This document shows positions 48,682-48,853 of a DNA stretch of 48,853 nucleotides, piece by piece. Numbering within the stretch: the stretch's first letter is position 1; every line of letters begins with the position of its first letter. The notes beneath the pieces are model-generated. The model was given only the letters and a program-made list of their open reading frames with translations. It searched no databases and was not told where the DNA came from. The stretch comes from Phycisphaerales bacterium (GTDB taxonomy: Bacteria; Planctomycetota; Phycisphaerae; Phycisphaerales; UBA1924): positions 1-48,853 of the forward strand of contig JALHNL010000015.1 of NCBI GenBank assembly GCA_022843545.1, given 5' to 3'. The translations under genes and the position numbers were made by a program.

Positions 48682-48853
48682 GGCGGCGGGCCTCCGTCTC
48701 GTTCTTGAGCGTCTGCTTCTCGGCGGGCGAGAGCCTGTCGACGCCCGAGGCGGCAATCTTGGCGAGGATGCGGTCGACCTCGGCGCGGTCGCGCGGGAGG
48801 GGAGGGGCGGGAGGGGGCGGCGGGGGGGGCGGGGCGGGGCCGGAGGATTTGTG
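48674..48853 (-). CDS. C-terminal end of a protein with Pro-rich linker and conserved end helix (5' part outside window)
   Basis: The minus-strand frame ending with TGA at 48674 encodes a Pro-rich stretch followed by DRAEVDRILAKIAASGVDRL then SPAEKQTLKNETEARRRG. This pattern (VDxILxKIxxxGxxSLxxxExxxL) is the small domain often found at the end of planctomycete rhomboid-type membrane proteases and related membrane proteins. The catalytic part is not in the window, so identity is tentative. The stop overlaps the tgt start. Confidence 0.65.
   Translation of the reverse strand, partial: HKSSGPAPPPPPPPPAPPLPRDRAEVDRILAKIAASGVDRLSPAEKQTLKNETEARRRG

Overview
The window is a high-GC bacterial chromosome segment that I read as Planctomycetota, probably a Phycisphaerae-like lineage. 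The clues are GC-type dockerin repeats inside an RHS protein, a fused SecD-SecF, a ThiE with an N-terminal ThiD2-like domain, membrane proteins ending in small zinc ribbons, and a partial division/cell-wall cluster that keeps ftsQ. This is inference from gene content; no rRNA is present.

Region 1 (1-4902) is an RHS polymorphic-toxin locus. It holds the 3' end of an RHS gene with a cysteine-rich tip, a small membrane/zinc-ribbon ORF, a second displaced copy of the RHS tip with a different C-terminus, and a lipoprotein-like ORF. About 0.9 kb of non-coding, hairpin-rich DNA follows. Region 2 (4527-6717) is a large serine recombinase gene flanked by a perfect 101-bp inverted repeat.

Region 3 (6409-18261) is an integrative element of about 11.85 kb. 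A 29-bp direct repeat bounds it, derived from the 3' end of the tmRNA gene ssrA; the intact ssrA (minus strand, 18236-18583) lies just outside. From left to right it carries an OLD-family ATPase/nuclease, a convergent type II restriction-modification pair, an unknown protein, a sigma-like factor, a prohead protease-major capsid fusion, an excisionase-like protein, a primase/DUF3987 protein and a tyrosine integrase. No terminase, portal or tail gene was recognised. The element therefore looks like a capsid-encoding satellite or decayed prophage with defence cargo. Reading frames run through both att copies, so integration exchanges the C-termini of the integrase and the serine recombinase.

Region 4 (18600-25370) is housekeeping: a GNAT acetyltransferase, a ThiF/MoeB-like E1, a DUF2071 protein, thiE, purM, a thioredoxin-fold protein, a candidate small RNA with terminator, and mraZ with an apparent self-regulated promoter. 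Region 5 (25470-36310, minus strand) reads in transcription order: membrane protein, peroxiredoxin with a basic tail, murC, murB, ddl, ftsQ, greA, a PilB/GspE-like membrane ATPase with a substituted Walker A lysine, and a CvpA-like membrane protein ending at a strong terminator. Region 6 (36440-41253) is mixed: a membrane protein, a LivK-type binding protein, a nucleotidyltransferase with its small partner, an unknown protein, an SRPBCC protein and a TIGR01777 epimerase. Region 7 (41250-48853, minus strand) contains a UDP-glucuronate decarboxylase, a LysM protein, secDF, yajC, tgt and the 3' end of a further gene.

Short 7-8 bp tandem arrays recur at gene ends. Some promoters sit so close to start codons that leaderless mRNAs are likely.
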